Position numbers and translations under genes: made by a program | Shown here: in pieces, positions 9,914 through 22,900 of the stretch | Numbering within the stretch: position 1 is the first letter of the stretch | Layout: every line of letters starts with the position of its first letter | Assembly (NCBI GenBank): GCA_015680685.1 | Contig: MNCI01015910.1 | Coordinates: 642,939 to 706,938, forward strand | DNA length: 64,000 bases | Reading direction: 5' to 3' | Origin: Gnetum montanum | Lineage: Eukaryota; Streptophyta; Gnetopsida; Gnetales; Gnetaceae | The notes under the pieces: model-generated | The model's input: the letters and a program-made list of their open reading frames with translations, nothing else | Databases searched by the model: none | Told to the model about the DNA's origin: nothing

Positions 9914-12820
9914 ATGGAATCTTCCCGGATCAACACAGTGACACTGCCGATCTCTGACTTTGGGGCTAAGACCTTGAACCCTGTGACTACGACAGAACCC
10001 ATAACTATTATTCAACAAATAAACCCCCAAGGCCCTATGCACTAGCCACTTAGGCTATAGGACAAAGACCCTACTTATGCAACTCTCACACTAGAACAAT
10101 ATACTTCATTTGTGTGAAGATCCAAGCCAACTTTCCTATCGATCGTGTAGAGGAAGAAGAAAAATGAAACTATGAGCTCATTTACAAAGGAGTTTGTGAG
10201 TTCATTCCCTCGACCTTTGATATAATCCCTCTTTCTGAACACCATCATCAACTCATATCTCAGCTTCTCATGGCAAGAAGTCAAGCCTTACAGCCACTGC
10301 CAATAGAGCCTCAAAGTGTAGATGAGAAAGATGACTTTGCAGCTCAATCTAAGCATGGGGATTCATAACATATTGTCAGTCCCCATGCCCATACAAACTC
10401 ATTACTCCAACCTTTCCTGGAAGAAACTATGATTCCTCCTTCATCTACAAACACTCAAGCGTCATTTTCTTGACAAGAAGTACCTGCTTCCATTCCCACC
10501 TTCTCAATGCCCAACATTCAATTTGATACATCCACTTTGATCATACCTCCATGAGTGCAGTCCTGACAACCCCCTCCTCAAACTAATGCAGGATCAATCT
10601 TCAGACCTCAGGTAATTGGGATGCCATCCGTCATACCAGCTTCCACATCCACCCATTACATACCACAAGTGCAAACTCATGGAGCACCATTGATTACTTT
10701 AGCCCAACACGTTCAGGGTGTCACCTCACAACCTATGGTTGGGCAGTGGGTTCCACTAGCTATTCAACAACACCAACCAACTCACTATAATGTACCACAC
10801 CCTACAATCCCATCTTTGAATGTTGCTCCACCACAACAACCGACAATCCAACAGTCTCCCTTTCCACAAACCATGCAACAATCGAATTACTATCAATCAC
10901 AATCCACTCAACCCGCTGGCCTGCCTATCGTCCAAGAGTGGGCAGATACAAAGAAAATGATGCACTTGTTAACTGAGAAGGTAAAGCACCTTAAAACTAT
11001 AAATATTGAGGAAGTCAAGGTGCTGGACTTCTACCAAGATGAACCAATCAACCCTTCAGTTCCACCATTAACCTTGCCAAAGGAAATCTCATTACCCCAG
11101 TTAACCAAGTACAATGGAGAAGGAGATCCAAACGCCCACCTAGTAATATTTCGACTAGAATGCCTATTTCTTCAAGCTTGGCCTCATGTAATTCTGCATG
11201 TGTTTGTTATGTCCTTAATGGGAAAAGCTTTGGACTGGTACTGAGCTCTACCTCGTAACTCCATATCCTCTCTAGAAGATTTATTGCACTAGTTTGTCAC
11301 CCGTTTTAAATATAATCTAAAGCCTGAAGCCACACTAGATAGCTTGATTTAGATCAAACAGGCACCGCTAGAACCGGTACAAAAATTCATCCAAAGGTGG
11401 ATTGCAGGCCTAAATGAACTTCATGAGCCCATCCCTAAAACATATCGGCTTACCATCCTTAAGGTGATCATGAATGACTTTATTAAATTGAAACTTTGTT
11501 ATTTGAGTGCCCATACTTTAAGTCAAGCATTTTTACAAATTAAGAACATAGAAAAGGCATTGCAAACAAGTAACGACCCAGCCTACTTGACCTTTAGGAG
11601 CCAACATACGAGGAAACATAAGGATAAATCCAAAACGACGGTAGCAGCAATGGTAAAGATAGCCCAACCTAGCAATCCAAGATAGAAAGGAAAAAAACCT
11701 GTTGCTCCAACCAGTCATGAAAGAACTACACCTATGCCTATGCCCAAATCTTCCTCAAATAAAAACACCAACATGGATCACACTAGTACATTCTAATGAA
11801 AGGATCCTACCCAGTATACATCCTTGCCTATGAAGCCTTCACAATTGTTAGATCAACTTCTAAAGGCTGGGTTAATTAAACATAAATAAATATCTCCTGC
11901 AACATCTCAAAAACATGATCAATTTTGTGAGTTGGCTAAGAATCCAGCCTTAGAAATAGCTAATGAGCCCCCCATTCCAAGAGGCTTTAGGTTAGACAGG
12001 TTTTGCGAATATCACCACTAGTGTGGGCATGGAACTAACTACTGCTTCACTTTAAAACTGGATATGTAGCACATGATTGATTGGGGTGAAATAGTATTTG
12101 ATGAGGCAAACCCAGTAAGGCCCCAAAACCAACCCATGGAAGTCTACAAAGACCCTCTCAATACTAATGATGCACCATATGTGATTAACACTATCCATGT
12201 GGAGAATGGACCGGACGTCCTGCGAAAGCCTTTTGTGATCCACAGGCCCTTTGAAGATACACCTACCTCAACACCTTTTCAAACTCCTTTCTTCATACGC
12301 ACATTCCCTGCACCACAAAAATTGTTCATCATTCATGTACCTCCTTCCATCAGAGTAGCAACCACACCATTAGAAACCCGGCCCACTCCCTTTATGATCC
12401 AGGTACCAAAACACCCTAACTTGCAACCCCCTATCATTCCCCCATGACCCCTATGAGAGTGCCTTTCTGACAGCCTCACAAGAGAGCATCTAGAAAAGGA
12501 ACAACATGAGTACAAATTTGGACTACCAAAGACCATACCCCACAATGTTGTTCCTATGGTTCCATCCACTAGTGAACCTAGCACAAGTCATTAAGACAAG
12601 AATACCAGTACTCACAGGGTCCCAAACTCAACATCCCCAGCTACCAACGCAAAAGTCCCTTCATGAGAGATACGAATGCTGGGTCAAATGGACCAAGTCT
12701 CCATAGACAAGAGTGCCCCAAATCATAAAGACCTAGCGAGTGCATTGACCCAAGTCACACAAGCTTTGAAATAGAAGAATACTTCCTTAAGCTTGTATGA
12801 TCTAGTAATGACTTCACAGC
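9914..12820 (+). pseudogene. E1 gag (Ty3/gypsy Tat-like), broken
   Basis: The start ATG at 9914 is chosen because the N-terminus then lines up with E3 gag (start 51595). One frameshift lies near 10090, after which a single frame runs on with stops only. A Pro/Gln-rich stretch (10621-10920) leads into the retrotransposon gag domain (HLKT, DFYQDEPINP, KYNGEGDPNAHL, ALDWY near 11236, LEPVQKFIQRW near 11370). A zinc-binding-like motif C-x2-H-x2-CGHxTxxC follows at 12004-12045. Several stops fall at Trp or Gln positions, e.g. the TGA after ALDWY. It forms the particle coat in live relatives. Confidence 0.85.
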
Positions 12821-13653
12821 TACATCAAGAAGCTCTCGTGCGTATGTTGACTTTGATTCCTATTAGTGAGGACCTTCCCATAGATGAGCCATCCATTTAT
12901 GTGGTATTTTCTCCACAACCTCAAGAATCAAGGACCACATAGTTAGAGTTTTGTGCTAATGACATCAAGCGAGATGAGAAAATAGGAGAGTTTACTACAA
13001 CCCCTATGTTCATAATGATACAAGTTCACCATTTCAAGATACATAGGGTGCATGTCAATGACGATGCAGCAAAGAATGTAATATCCTTTCCTGTCATTGA
13101 AAAACTTGTGCTTATAGAGCAAATACATCCCACAATAACTTCTTGCTTAAAATCCTTCAATGGTTCCCATGTCGTAGTGAAAGGTATGGTCACCTTGGAT
13201 TTCATGGCAGGGGACCAATTCCCCACATCGACTGAATTTGTAGTGGTAGATGAAATTCCAAGGTTCAATCTAATTCTAGGATGTCCTTGGCTAACTCAAC
13301 TTGGAGCTATATCCTCACCAATCCATCAAGAGATTCACCTACCTTACGAGGGTGGTGAAATCATCATACATGGGGATACGACAACATCACTCACTTCCTC
13401 GCACTCTGGAATGAATTAGGGATCAGAGGTTGAGTTCTCTGAGCATAAACAAGGAACCATGAGCATAATTCAAGACATGAACCCAACGTTAACTCATGAT
13501 CCTACTAAAACTAAGGAAGCACTGGACAACACAAATGTAGGAGCCATTCCCACTGACGTTTCTTTGTCAGAATTACCCTTTGATATCACTAGTGAAGGGG
13601 AAGGTGAGTATAAGATTGTGCCTACATGCCCTACCCCTCACATCAAACTATGA
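12821..13653 (+). pseudogene. E1 aspartic protease region, broken
   Basis: In the same frame as gag. The region RVHVNDDAAKNVISF (13045-13089) matches the E3 protease VDDGAATNVISF; the catalytic triad D-x-G is damaged here (D to N and G to D). The later hydrophobic motif FNLILGCPWL near 13264 is intact. A stop at 12941 and another after 13416 interrupt the frame. In living elements this protease cuts Gag-Pol. Confidence 0.85.
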
Positions 13654-14300
13654 AGTATTAAAAAGAAACTCAATGGTTAGGGTGAACTACCAAATGTTTG
13701 GAATGACGTTAAACTACCAACGAACATCTGCAATGACGTTAAACTAGCCACGGTCAGAAATGGCCGGTTCCTTTTTAAGCTCCCTAAAACTGTTATTACT
13801 TTTGGCCCACTATGGCCTAAAACTGGTGATCCTTCTTTCTTTAACACAAATGTGACAGTCCATCATGAATTTAAACTGATGTACACAGCCTGAAATGGCT
13901 TTAAACTAGAGCTAGCATGTTACAAATGCACAAACTCTTGTTATGTTACGTTAAATTTTCATTTACAAGTTACAAGTTACAATTTCGATTCATGTCTTCC
14001 CATTACTTTTCTTTTTTACAAATATTTAATTTACGTTTTGTTCTCTCATTTTACATTTAGCTACATGCATATGTTCATAATAATACTTGAGAAACAAATA
14101 AAAAAGAGAAAACATATAAAAATAAAAAAATTACTAAGCATCAATATGGTAATAAAATTCCAACACATTATGCCATGATTAGATCCATATCATTACATCT
14201 ATCCATCATATATTTTCATTAAACATCCAAAAATCCAAAACATTTAGTAGCTAAAACCCAATTAACAATAAGCTCATGGAGGGGGCTGGTCCCCAAAATT
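13654..14300. other. E1 spacer between protease and antisense gene
   Basis: No gene. It contains degenerate copies of a module-boundary motif, a purine followed by CGTTAAACTAxCxA or TGGCCTAAAACTGG, at about 13706-13830. The same kind of motif flanks RT and integrase in all three elements. The rest is AT-rich. The antisense gene ends at 14301, tail to tail with the protease frame. Confidence 0.6.
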
Positions 14301-17300
14301 CTATTCATCATCTACTCTCGCTCCACTGGGGCCAGCTCCATCATTAACATGTCCCTATAACATAACAAAAAACAAAAAAATAGGTAAGAGTAGTAAAGCA
14401 ACTCATGAATACAAAACCAAGAAAAATAGTAACACTAACAATGAAAATAATAAAACCATACAAAAATAAGTGCCATGATAAAACACTCACAAGTGAGGAG
14501 GGCCTTAAGCTAGCCTCCAAACACCGTAGAATCTCCTCCTCGGGCGCATTTGCCCAATCCTCCTCTAGGCCAAGACCAATACTAGCCAAGGTCTTAACCT
14601 TGTCCACCGAGGTCCAGGTAGGGTGCTCAAGAGAGAACATGCCTATTGAAGCCTCCCCAGAGGCAATGGTAATGGTTCTCTCAGGAGATCCCTCCATCTC
14701 AGTGCACTCAGCAAACCTATCGTAAGTAGGACACAAGACAAGCCCATCAATGAACATTTTCATCTGGCAATGTTCAACTGACTCCTCCTTTAACCATTTC
14801 TTGTACTGATGCTTGTGATCCTTTTGGTCTTGATCCCACTTCTGTACTTTAGTAGCAAAGGATTTTTAGTCATGACATTTCCTATTCCAAAAATCCATTT
14901 GTGCCCTTTGTTCGGCTAGATCCCGTGTCGCCTACACTTTGTTGTTCAAAACTGTCCAGTAACACGCATAAGTGATTTCAGATGTGCACCAAGTACTATC
15001 ACTAGATACCCTAGCAGTAGCAAAGTCATCATGGGATTGAAGATCCCACTTTTCCTCTTTCTCCTTTGCTAGTGCTTCCTTCAATGAGTGTACCTCGTCC
15101 CATAGATACTCAACTAAATGCCTACAAGTCCAGAGCGACGTAGTGTTTTGTACGACGCAACCAAAAACTGCATTGTAAACCTTTCTAGGGACTTGCTCAA
15201 TATTCCCTAGCAATTCAGGGAGGGCATAAATATGAGTAGCCTCAGAAGGATCCCATTGAAGCTTGGCACCTGTAGGTGTAAGTACCGCACAAATGAATCA
15301 GTTATAATAAAAAAAATAAAAGCAAAGAAACACAATAAACCCAGACACTTAGCATAATACGTAATAGACATATACCTAGTTCTGGATGAGCTTGTTGTAG
15401 GCGAGTGACCACATCATTAACGATGCTTGTGACAAAGTCCATTTTACTAGGCATCTCAGGCCATGGCCTTAGCTGGTTAGTGGAGGTGGGACAAGCATGG
15501 GAGGTCATCTCAATCGGGGGCCTGTGACCCTGACACCTCTGCCCAGGATGTATGTGCCTTGGAAATCTCAGCATCTACCTCCAATGCTAGAAATAATCAA
15601 GATAATCAAGAATAACACATAAAAATTAAAGGGTACAAAAACATGGATTGAGCTAAAAGGAACATACCAAAAAGCCCTTTGCTAGTCAGCTTGGGCGGAT
15701 CACCAAGTTGCAAAGATGCATCGAAGAAACCATCGAAGACACCTCTCTCATCACTTGAATGCTTAAGTGCATCCAATGCCTCCACAAGATTCGTCCCCAT
15801 GATGCTTGTTACATCTTCCTCTTGCAAAACAGGAAGTTCTTCGATCGGTTCTTTCCTTTCTTTTCCTTCTTCCTCTGGCCCTGTGACAATCACTTCAGTT
15901 TCAACCATCGGGGCCAAGACTTCTCTCTCCCTCTCGGGACATTCCTCTAATGACACCAGAACCCTAATGTTAGTGTGACATAGTATATACATACTTTTAA
16001 TAAACATATAAATCAAAACACAATAAAAAACATACATAACAATAAAATAAAATACTTACCCTCCACTAGCAGTACAAAGCAGATCCTCTTCGCTCTTGGC
16101 GGTCTCACCTTTGGGGTAGGCTCCCTTGGGTGTTCATTTCTCTTCACCTTCACCTTGGATCTCCCAATATTGTCATGAATTAGATGTTCAGCCCTCTTAA
16201 TAGACGTGTGTAGTATAGGCAGTTCCAATGCCAAGCTATCATGGAAACGATGGGAACGACTAGCTACAACCCCAGTAGTAACAGACACTGATTCTTCGAT
16301 GCCTTTGAGTGGGTCCTGAGATCTAGTGGTGCTAAACAAATGGTGAATCCAAGGGTAGGACAACTATGAAAGATCCCTTAATATATAACAACTATCACCA
16401 TAAACTACTAGAAACTTAGCAAACCTACGTAGGTACCCTGTGAAGAAGGCGAATGTGAAGTGGGATTTGGCATTAATGCTTGAATGTAACCTAAAAATAT
16501 CTTCATGAAAGCTAGATCCAAGAAACTGTGCCCAGTTATAACGCATGCTCGTCTCTAAGACTGCATGTATGACACGTGCAGACTCGATCCCAAGGTTTCT
16601 TCCTTGAGAAAGAGATTTACGAAATTCCCATGCCTGAAAGAGAGGGTACAAGAAGTTCACCTCCGTTGATCGAGTATCATCCTGCATGCCAAAACCTTTA
16701 GGACCCCAAGACACACCTAACTAATCTTCAAGTTCCTTTATGATTTGGCTTTCTTTAGTTGCTTTATCTACTACCACTCTGGCACCATCCATAGGCATGC
16801 CAAAAAGATCGAAAAGGAACTCAGTAGTCAAGTGGAAAGACACCTTGACTCCTCGAACCCACACAGTGAAATGAGAAGCATCATCACTAAAAGAATCAAT
16901 AATGGTAATAATTTTAGTAGCTGAGATGTTAGGGGTCAAAGCAGTGAACAAGTCCATGAAACCCACATGGGTAAGACGACTGATGACCAACTCAGAGGCC
17001 TTCGTCTACAACCACTATTGTGACTATTCTATCTCTTCATATTTCATGAAAAGAGTGGCCTCAATACGCACTGATATGATGGTAACTTCATCAAAAGAGA
17101 TGGACACTATAGGAAAAACATAGAGTGAAAGGTTGGAAACACAGTACATGATGATGCAAAAAGAAGAAGATGGAGTCTAGAGTGTGATCATTTACCATCA
17201 GTAAATGGCATAGGCACATTAGGTGCAGGATCAATTCTCTATGGAAAAATTGGCCCATTAGAGGACCAATCCTCATGCAACCAACCATGAACTTGACAAT

Positions 17301-19242
17301 GTTCAAAAGCCCTTGAAAATTGCCTATGGTAGTCGAAAATAGCTGCTTTTGTCTAGTCCAGTACCGTAGCACAAAGAATGGGGCCCACCATGAATGTCTC
17401 CAATGCTGTGCGCACTACGGAAAGCCCACCATCATCATCATGCATTCCATTCTCATCAAAACAAGGCTTGCACAGAAAAAGAATATTTATGTATAGACAA
17501 CAATACAATTTTGAAAGAAACAAAAAATTAAGCAGAGCACAAAAGAGCATACCTGTCCACTCTATACACTGTTCCAAGTGGGTTCTGGAATAGAGTGTGC
17601 ACACGGAAGGCTAGCAAAAGTGTGTTGCTATTATTATAATGACTACAAGTAGGTAGCTCCCACACACAAGTCAAGGGACGAGTAGATCTAGAACCCTTGG
17701 GAGGGCCTCCCTCAACTGTAAAAAGTCCCTCATCTATGTTAGTAATGAAGGCAAGCATGTCTTGTGTAGATCTAGGCAACATGGTTTCAATGATATCATG
17801 AGCCAACTCCTCACTTAAATGAGACCATATAACTACGCTGAAATTTTGCAAAATGGACCAACACTGGGACGGAACCATATCACATGAGGCCCAATGCACA
17901 TGTCATAAGGAGGTATGTCTGGTCCAAAGGGGCCAAACCAATCAAGTACACCAACAAGCTCAACCACAAGGAGGGAATATTTAGGCCCCCTGCATATAGC
18001 CAAAACCTTAGGTAAGTAAAGAATCCAAGTGCTAGAAATAGTATGAAACCACATAAACCAAAAACACACATAAACAACATTTAAATATACAGCTTCACCC
18101 CATGAGATAAGGACATCAATATCTATTTGATGTATTTAACGCTCGCTGGGGTACATTGAAATTTTTCACAGAACAGTTTATTACTAGCAACATAAGATCA
18201 AAATGCAACGTACACTAAACTTAGCAAAAATTAGCTTGCCATGGCCTGTACACAGGCCAAACAAGGAAAAACATGGTGAAAATAGAAAGAAACAGAAACC
18301 CTAAAACTCTAGCAAAAGGAAACGCTACCCATGGGAGGACATCCATGTTATTCACACTACGTGAACCTAGTGCAGCTGACGTTGGGTTTGCTGCCTTGAC
18401 ACTCACGATGGGTTTCCTACCTTCTAACTCATGCTGGAGTTTCCCCAAGAACACACGCTAGAGCCTATTCCTGCAACTCATGCTGCATAGGGAACCTTGC
18501 ACTCACGCTGCCCAGGAAGCCTTGGCAGTCACGTTGCATAAGAAAAAAAATTAACACTACCCTGGGAAAGCTCACACTGCCCAAGCACTCACACTGTCTA
18601 AGAAACTAACCCTGGCCTACACTCACACTACCTACTCTACAACGTGCCCTAACAACTCATGCTGGGCATCTCAGACACTCACACTGGGGCCTCTCCTGCA
18701 ATGCAACTCATGCTGCCCAAAAAAAAACCAAGCCTCCCTTGCAACGTAGCTCATGCTACCCTAGAAAAGCTCACGTTGCCCAAGATATCCCAGGCACTCA
18801 CGACGTGCTCGCCCCAGTGAACAAAATGCAAAGAAATCTAACACATCCCACTCATGCCCTATAGACACCCCGCACTAATGCCCTAGATCATTCACACCCT
18901 GGGTCATTCATGCCTTGGATTACTCACACTGATGCCCCAAAAGACAACAACCAAAATAGCAAGCCACAAACCCCAGAAACAAGCCCTGAATCCCCAAAAC
19001 AACCCAAAATCACATTGAAAATATGGTAGAAGATGATGGCCATGAAAAACCATGCTACCCTAGATAACACTGTGTGTGGAATACTAAAAAGAAAAGGAAG
19101 AAACTGACCTATGCAGAGCTCCATCCCATGTTGGGATTCTGGCTTGAGGGAGATGTTGAAGTACCTCTTTTCTCTCCTCCACGAATGCCAGATTTTCTTG
19201 CCTCTTCCCTTTGCCTTGGCTTGCCTTCCCTTTTCCCTTCAT
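14301..19242 (-). pseudogene. E1 antisense multi-exon gene (FCP1/HAD-like protein)
   Basis: Model by splice sites and homology to E3, 5' to 3' on the minus strand: exon 1 19242-19109 (basic, starts MKGKGKASQGKGKRQ), exon 2 17989-17553 (FCP1-like), exon 3 about 17466-17196, exon 4 17106-16060, exon 5 15963-15668, exon 6 15574-15376, exon 7 15269-14491, exon 8 14354-14301 (acidic end, stop). Clear donors include GTCAGT after 19109, GTAAGT after 16060 and GTGAGT after 14491. Exon 1 ends in phase 2 and exon 2 restores the frame, exactly as in E3. Exon 4 holds VWVRGVKVSF and FLFDLFGMPMDG, resembling domains of plant transposon-encoded proteins. Stops in exons 3, 4 and 7 and a frameshift in exon 2 show decay. 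Function unknown. Confidence 0.75.
17553..17989 (-). other. E1 FCP1-like (HAD) exon of the antisense gene
   Basis: The acceptor TATATGCAG precedes 17989 and a GTATGC donor follows 17553. The strand LLVVELVGVL sits where FCP1/NIF phosphatases have their D-x-D-G-T/V strand, FSVVIWSH where they have the W-S-S/T strand, and NNSNTLLL then TLFQNPLGTVY where they have NTLLLDDSP and NPxxTxxFP. The aspartates of motif I and of DDSP are absent, so phosphatase activity is not expected. A frameshift lies between VIWFRP and the WSILQNF stretch. Confidence 0.7.
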
Positions 19243-19330
19243 GGCTCATGCTAACACTCACGTTGACACTCATGCTACACTCCCTAGCTCACACTGCAAT
19301 CCAAATGCCTAAGAACTCACGCTAGCACAA
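18360..19330. promoter_or_regulatory. E1 cluster of CTCACGCTG motifs (antisense-gene 5' flank and intron 1)
   Basis: About twenty copies by eye of CTCACGCTG, CTCATGCTG, CTCACACTG and CTCACGTTG lie around exon 1 and in intron 1 of the antisense gene. They are the motif of the leader array (9722-9857) and of the E1 3' LTR (25040-25450, 34915-35030). They are not periodic here. A binding-site role is inferred from the iteration only. Confidence 0.55.
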
Positions 19331-19547
19331 ATGATGTCCTTGTATCTCAAAACCCCTTTTTAAACCCACGTTCATCCTCAATTTAGCTATTCATTTATTT
19401 TATTTTTACCTTTATATTTATTTGTTTAATTCATCATGTTTAATGTTTAATTTTTATGTTCATGTTATTACTTAAGTTTTCTTTGTTCTATTTTTACATT
19501 CCTCTTTATTTTATTTTTGTGGAGTAAGGTAAAAATATTAAAGATTT

Positions 19548-19587
<40 letters not shown>

Positions 19588-19918
19588 AGGGGAGAAAGGT
19601 TAAAATCAAAAAATATATATATGTATATACAAACATATAAAAATATATAATGACACGCATAAAAATCCATAGGACTTTAAAATCCTTTAAAGTTATGGTT
19701 CGCACAAAATTAAGAATGTTGTATACACTCATCCATAAGACAAATTGACATGAATATTATTGGCCCAGTATGGCCTAAAACTTCCATGACTATCGCTACA
19801 TTTTGCAATCTCGTTAGTACATAAATTAATTACCTGATGCCCATTTACATTTAACAACTCCTTCGTCAAGCAGACATCACTTACTTAGCTCCTGGTTTAA
19901 ATTGGCAGGAGCAAGCAC
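19331..19918 (+). other. E1 AT-rich spacer before RT, with splice-acceptor candidate
   Basis: No gene. An (AT)n run lies at 19551-19582, and a TATGGCCTAAAACT copy of the module-boundary motif at 19768. TTTAAATTGGCAG, ending at 19908, is a possible 3' splice site ten bases before the first ATG of the RT frame. E2 and E3 have comparable sites at 39818 and 60450. Tat-group Ogre elements are known to have an intron between protease and RT, so this gap may be spliced out of the sense RNA. Confidence 0.45.
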
Positions 19919-22900
19919 ATGGCCACCAAGAATATCCTTTCAAAATTGTCTCTCAGTGGACCATACAGGGAAGTAAAAAGAGCAATCAATCTAGAATCCT
20001 TGGATCTAGACCCATGCACTTATACTAATTTAATAGCCTCCACTCAGGAAACGTTAGATTGGCCTAAAAATGTGGCTAAGACTTTAGATCTAGAGGCCGA
20101 TAATATCACTGAAGATCCTCTTGTTGAAGACCCAATTACTACATTCAATGATGAAAGTAGAACATTGAAATTAAGTACCCTACTAGACTCATGACTTGTC
20201 AATGACATCACTCAAGTATTGAAAGATAATATAAAAACATTTGCATGGTCATATACCGACATGCTAGGATTAGACCCCTGATTCATCCAACACAACATCA
20301 TTCTTAATGAAAAAATCAAATCGGTGAAGCAAAAGGCATGAAAGGTTAGACCTGAGGTGGTGTTAGTAGTTCGTGCTAAAATCACAAAGCTCTACCAACC
20401 CAGTTTTTTCCAAGCTGTTGACTATTCCGACTAGGTATCAAAAATTGTCGTAGTCGCTAAGAAGAATGGTAGTACACACATATGCATTGACTTCCATGAT
20501 CTCAACATAGCCACCATAAAGGATGACTTCCCGCTACCTAGCATTGATCAACTTATTGAAAAAACTACTAGGTATGCACTATTATCCTTTATGGATGGAT
20601 TTTCAGGATACAATCAAATAAGAATCAACCCGGAACATCAACTCAGAACAACCTTTATGATGCCTTAGGGCACATTCTGCTATACGATGATGCCATTTGG
20701 TCTTAAAAATGCAGGCTCTACATATCAACAAGCAATGACATATATATTTAGTGATTACATGCTCAATTTTCTCAATGATTACATTGATGACATCGCAGTT
20801 AAATCTAAAACAACTGAACAACATGCAAAAGATCTAGATCTAGTGCTTAAACGTTATCTCAAATATGACCTTAGGCTCAACCCAAAGAAGTGTGTCTTTG
20901 ATGTTAAAATGGGACAAATGCTTGGCTTCATAGTCTCTGGAATAGGGATACAGGTAGACCCTGATAAGGTAAAGGCAATAATTAACATGCAACCACCAAA
21001 AAACCTTACCAAACTACATGGACTACAAGGTAGATTACAATTTATTAGACGCTTTATCGAAAGGCTGACAGATAAGTTGAGACCCATGAAACACCTATTA
21101 CAAAAGAATGTGCATTTCCAATGGACTCAACAATGCCAGGAAGTGTTCTAGAACATAAAACAAGAGCTGGCTCAACTACTGACCATTTATCCCTGACAAG
21201 GAGATAAACCCTTCTACATCTACCTTGCAACTTCTGATTCTTCCATTACATCGATGCTTTGTCAAAAAAGTAAAGATGGAGTCGAGATCCCTATATATTA
21301 CCTAATCCATGATTTAATTACCTATGAACAATGATACAACAACATAGAGAAATCATGCCTTGCCCTCATCTTCTCCTTGAAGAAATGGTGGCATTATCTC
21401 TTCCATAATCAAGTCTACATCATTTGCAAGAATAATGTACTCTACGCCATCACTAACAACATCTACGAGTCGAGTAAGATAGCAAGGTGGAAAGCAATGA
21501 TCGCAAAGTTTGACCTACACTATTTTGGTCAATCTTCCACAAAAGGTCAAGCAATAGTCATGCAACTGACCATCTCCCCAATGCATGATCAAGCAAAAAT
21601 TAACCTTGAATTCCCCAATGAGAATGTTAATATTATAAACACCATACCTAATAACTATGAGGCAATCCTTTATTTCGATTGAGCTTCAACTTCCTAAGGA
21701 GGAAGTGCTATGGCCATTTTGACATACCCCTCTAGAGAAATCCAACCCTTCACCTATCTACTGACCTTTCCTTGTACCAATAACATGGCAAAATACGAAG
21801 GTCTTCTTAGAGGTCTTCGAGTAGCATTGACTTCAGGGATAGCACGTCTTGTAGTTCGAGGCGATTCACAGTTAGTCATTAATCAAGTCACAGATGTTTA
21901 CGCATGCAAAGCCCTCCATTTGCAATCATATTGTGATTTGACCAAACATCTACTAAGGCAATTAGTAGAAGTGGATATATAGCATGTCCCCAGAAGTGAA
22001 AACACCATTGCTGATGCACTTGCTACACTAGCCCTAAACATGACACCCAAAATGTTCCATGCGTTGCCTAGCTCTATAACATATTGTACCAAACCTATAA
22101 TCGACGCTCTCAATGAAATGCCCATAGCATCCATTATCACAACACATGCAATAGAATGATACGATGACATAAAAGAGTACCTTCTACGAGGTGAACCTCC
22201 ACAACATTTGGCAAATGCTCAAAAGGATGCAGTACAAAAACACTCTTGGCAGTATGCGTTAATAGGAGACACCTTGTGTCGCAAATCCTATGAAGACATT
22301 CTGTTGATGTGCGTCAGTAGCATCGATGGTCAAATGATTGTAGAACAAGTCCACGAAGGACTTTGTGAAGTGCACATAGCACCCAAAGTAATGGCAACAA
22401 AGATTAGGCACTTGGGCTACTACTGGCCACACATGGAGTACGATTGCTTCTCCAAGGGCAGGAAATGTGACATTTGCCAAAGGCATGGTAACCTAATACA
22501 TGTGCCACCTAATGAATTACACACAACAAAAATCACATGGATCACATGGCCATTCCAAAGATGGGGATTAGACTTAATTGGACCAATAATGCCAACATCC
22601 TTTGTAGGACACACTGCAACTGAATATTTTAGAAAATTGGTAGAAACTATTCCCCTTAGGAAGATCACTTCTAAACATGTTTGCACTTTCATAATAGAAA
22701 ACATCATGATCCATTTTTGTATTCCAATGACCATCATTACTGACAATGGACCATAGTTTAGCAATGCAGATACTAAAAGCTTTTATGAAAGCTTGGGTAT
22801 TGAACATGCATTCTCGTCACCTTACTACCCACAGAGCAATGGTCAAGTAGAGGCTACAAAAAAAACTATCATCATGGTGCTCAAAAAGATGTTAAATCAT

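Noticed and set aside
14405-15978. Plus-strand open frames opposite the E1 antisense exons
   Set aside because: They are shadows: the minus-strand frames align with E3 exons and have splice sites, the plus-strand ones do not.
20603-21087. Minus-strand frames over the E1 RT
   Set aside because: Complement of conserved RT codons.
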